DNA from: Thermoplasmatota archaeon | GTDB lineage: Archaea; Thermoplasmatota; Thermoplasmata; Thermoplasmatales; Thermoplasmataceae | DNA length: 7,838 nucleotides | Direction of reading: 5' to 3' | NCBI GenBank assembly: GCA_023489425.1 | Contig: JAMDCG010000020.1 | Location: 1-7,838 of the forward strand | Shown: piece by piece, positions 6,379 through 7,838 of the stretch | Layout of the letters: every line of letters begins with the position of its first letter | Numbering within the stretch: position 1 is the first letter of the stretch | Program-made: the position numbers and the translations under genes | The notes under the pieces: generated by a model | Told to the model about the DNA's origin: nothing | Databases searched by the model: none | Seen by the model: the letters and a program-made list of their open reading frames with translations, nothing else

Positions 6379-7599
6379 ATGTCAGGAAACATGAAGGAGA
6401 TCAATGAAAAAATAAGAGATGTTGTCTTGAGGGTAATGAAAATAGAATCTCCGGAAATCATAATGAAGAATCAGAGTGAACGAATCAGGACATTTATATC
6501 ACATGGCAGTTACAGTATATTTTCTGTTGGTAAGGCATCCATTCCAATGGTAAAAGGACTGGACAGATCAGTAATAAAAAATTCTAATCTAAGCATATGC
6601 CTGACGCCAAGTCCAGAAAATGTTGACGGATTCATGGTGTTTAAGGGAAATCATCCTTTTCCAGAGAATGACACATTTAATTCTTCAGAGGCAATATTTA
6701 ATTTAATCGGGAAAGATAATTCGGAGAAACTAATTTTCCTTCTTTCAGGAGGGTCATCATCACTCTTCGAGAAAGTTGTTTCATGGGTTTCAATCGATCG
6801 TTACATGGAAATTATGCATATACTTGTTACAGGAGGTTATCCTATAGAACAGATAAATTCAATCCGATGCATGCTTTCAGATGTCAAGTGCGGAAAAATG
6901 TTGAATCACAGTAATTATGGTGAAGTCCTTATTCTTGCCATATCAGACGTTCCTGGTGACGACATTTCAGTCATTGGTTCTAACCCATTTTATCCAGGAA
7001 AGAGGTTTGACCCGGATAAAGAACTCATGGCAAAGCTCGGAATAGAGAAACATAATATTACATACAGAGAATGCAGGATAGAATCAGATATAATTCTGGC
7101 CGGTAAGAAATATGCAGGAGATATGCTCAATAGTATCGAACTGCCCTATGAAAAAATCTTCCTTGGGAATATACTTGATGGAGATGTTAACATCTGCTCA
7201 GATAGATTACTGGACCTCCTGAGAAATCAATATAAAAAGACTGGAAAGCCATTCGTCTTTTCAGCATATGGAGAGACAACATCCAGAGTGACTGGAGATG
7301 GAAAGGGAGGTAGAAATTGTTACTTATCATCCTTAATACTCAAAAAGACTGAAAAATCAGAGGAATTTTCTTTTGTTTCATTTGCTACAGATGGTCAGGA
7401 TGGAAACAGTGGCCTCGCCGGGTTCCTGGTTGATAGTACTCTGAAAGAAAGAATTGACAATGACGAGATTGAAAGATATATTCAGAACAGTGACACTGGA
7501 AATCTTGCAATCAAGCTTAAGAGAGATATAAACACAGGTCCCTCAGGAAATAATGTATCAGATGTTGTCATTGGATATTATGGTGGTAAGTTACAATGA
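6379..7599 (+). CDS. Glycerate 2-kinase, MOFRL family
   Basis: This 406-residue cytosolic enzyme would phosphorylate D-glycerate with ATP. MOFRL-family archaeal enzymes of this kind, including the one characterised from Picrophilus torridus, form 2-phosphoglycerate in the non-phosphorylative Entner-Doudoroff pathway. Family motifs are intact: SVGKAS (49-54) with the conserved lysine, LLSGGSSSLF (121-130) in the phosphate-binding loop, EQINSIRCMLSDVKCGKM (157-174), SDVPGDDISVIGSNPFYPG (189-207), GET (298-300), GDGKGGRN (306-313), ATDGQDGNSG (336-345) and NTGPSGNNVSD (385-395). Length is slightly short of the bacterial forms but no motif is missing. The first ATG is preferred because a TATA-like site lies about 27 bp upstream, implying a leaderless mRNA. 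A second ATG at 6391 follows a weak AGGA and is the alternative. The stop overlaps the next start (ATGA), so the methyltransferase is probably co-transcribed. Confidence 0.92.
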   Translation: MSGNMKEINEKIRDVVLRVMKIESPEIIMKNQSERIRTFISHGSYSIFSVGKASIPMVKGLDRSVIKNSNLSICLTPSPENVDGFMVFKGNHPFPENDTFNSSEAIFNLIGKDNSEKLIFLLSGGSSSLFEKVVSWVSIDRYMEIMHILVTGGYPIEQINSIRCMLSDVKCGKMLNHSNYGEVLILAISDVPGDDISVIGSNPFYPGKRFDPDKELMAKLGIEKHNITYRECRIESDIILAGKKYAGDMLNSIELPYEKIFLGNILDGDVNICSDRLLDLLRNQYKKTGKPFVFSAYGETTSRVTGDGKGGRNCYLSSLILKKTEKSEEFSFVSFATDGQDGNSGLAGFLVDSTLKERIDNDEIERYIQNSDTGNLAIKLKRDINTGPSGNNVSDVVIGYYGGKLQ

Positions 7600-7838
7600 T
7601 GCTTCTTCACTCTGATAATGGAACAATGCTGTATGACGATGAGAAAAACATCATTATAAACGGTAAGAAGAGAATTGAAGTTAATCCCGCAGCGGTTCTG
7701 AGTCCTGGGGACAGTGTTCTGTTTGACGGTATAAATTATGTAATTATGTCATATACTCCACAATTTTTTCCAAATATAGGTGAGAGGGGAGCACAGATTA
7801 TCAATGGGAGGGATTCATCTTATATGGTGATGGCATCT
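7596..7838 (+). CDS. TrmI-like tRNA (adenine-N1)-methyltransferase, N-terminal part (runs off right edge)
   Basis: Eighty-one codons are visible and the frame is open to the window end. The N-terminal part (1-50) is a small beta-rich domain (MLYDDEKNIIINGKKRIEV, then SPGDSVLFDGINYVIM), followed by GERGAQIINGRDSSYMVMAS (62-81). The latter corresponds to the conserved TrmI stretch of the type KRGPQIIxPKDxxxIV that precedes the S-adenosylmethionine-binding Rossmann domain. The NGRD in place of the usual PKD is slightly divergent. Archaeal TrmI methylates N1 of adenosines in the T-loop (positions 57/58), stabilising tRNA. Start options are ATG at 7596, overlapping the kinase TGA, or ATG at 7599; GGTGG (7582-7586) is a modest ribosome binding site. 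The catalytic domain is outside the window, so the assignment rests on the N-terminal pattern only. Confidence 0.68.
   Translation, partial: MMLLHSDNGTMLYDDEKNIIINGKKRIEVNPAAVLSPGDSVLFDGINYVIMSYTPQFFPNIGERGAQIINGRDSSYMVMAS

Overview
The window looks like chromosomal DNA of a Thermoplasmatales-type archaeon (Thermoplasma, Ferroplasma, Cuniculiplasma or uncultured relatives). The signs are low G+C, frequent AGA/AGG and ATA codons, archaeal TATA boxes, at least one gene and possibly two that look leaderless, an archaeal Lhr-family helicase, an archaeal small Toprim protein, a MOFRL-type glycerate 2-kinase and a TrmI-like tRNA methyltransferase. The order is inferred from protein character and style; no marker gene proves it.

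Layout, left to right. Positions 1-189 on the minus strand hold the beginning of a gene that runs off the left edge, possibly a family 2 glycosyltransferase, with a good TATA box placed for a leaderless GTG start. A divergent promoter region (190-317) follows. Positions 318-3145 (+) form a compact three-gene ABC importer operon of the iron-siderophore/cobalamin class: a membrane-anchored binding protein with many N-glycosylation sequons, a FecCD/BtuC-type permease and an ATPase. The genes overlap by a few bases each. Converging on it with a 47-bp 3' overlap is a minus-strand unit (6278 down to 3099): a 25-codon microgene ending in fifteen consecutive aspartates, a 908-residue Lhr-type helicase with a zinc ribbon, and a small Toprim protein. 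The Toprim gene has no usable ATG at its natural start and may begin at a CTG that overlaps the helicase stop codon.

A second divergent promoter region (6279-6378) separates this unit from a plus-strand pair: glycerate 2-kinase (6379-7599), overlapped by ATGA with the start of a TrmI-like tRNA m1A methyltransferase that is cut by the right edge.

Functionally the importer is self-contained (capture, translocation, ATP hydrolysis). The helicase-Toprim pair suggests nucleic-acid processing or repair. The glycerate kinase would feed 2-phosphoglycerate into lower glycolysis from the non-phosphorylative Entner-Doudoroff route known in this order. The most unusual item is the poly-aspartate microprotein, which has its own strong ribosome binding site and a stop codon embedded in the ribosome binding site of the helicase.
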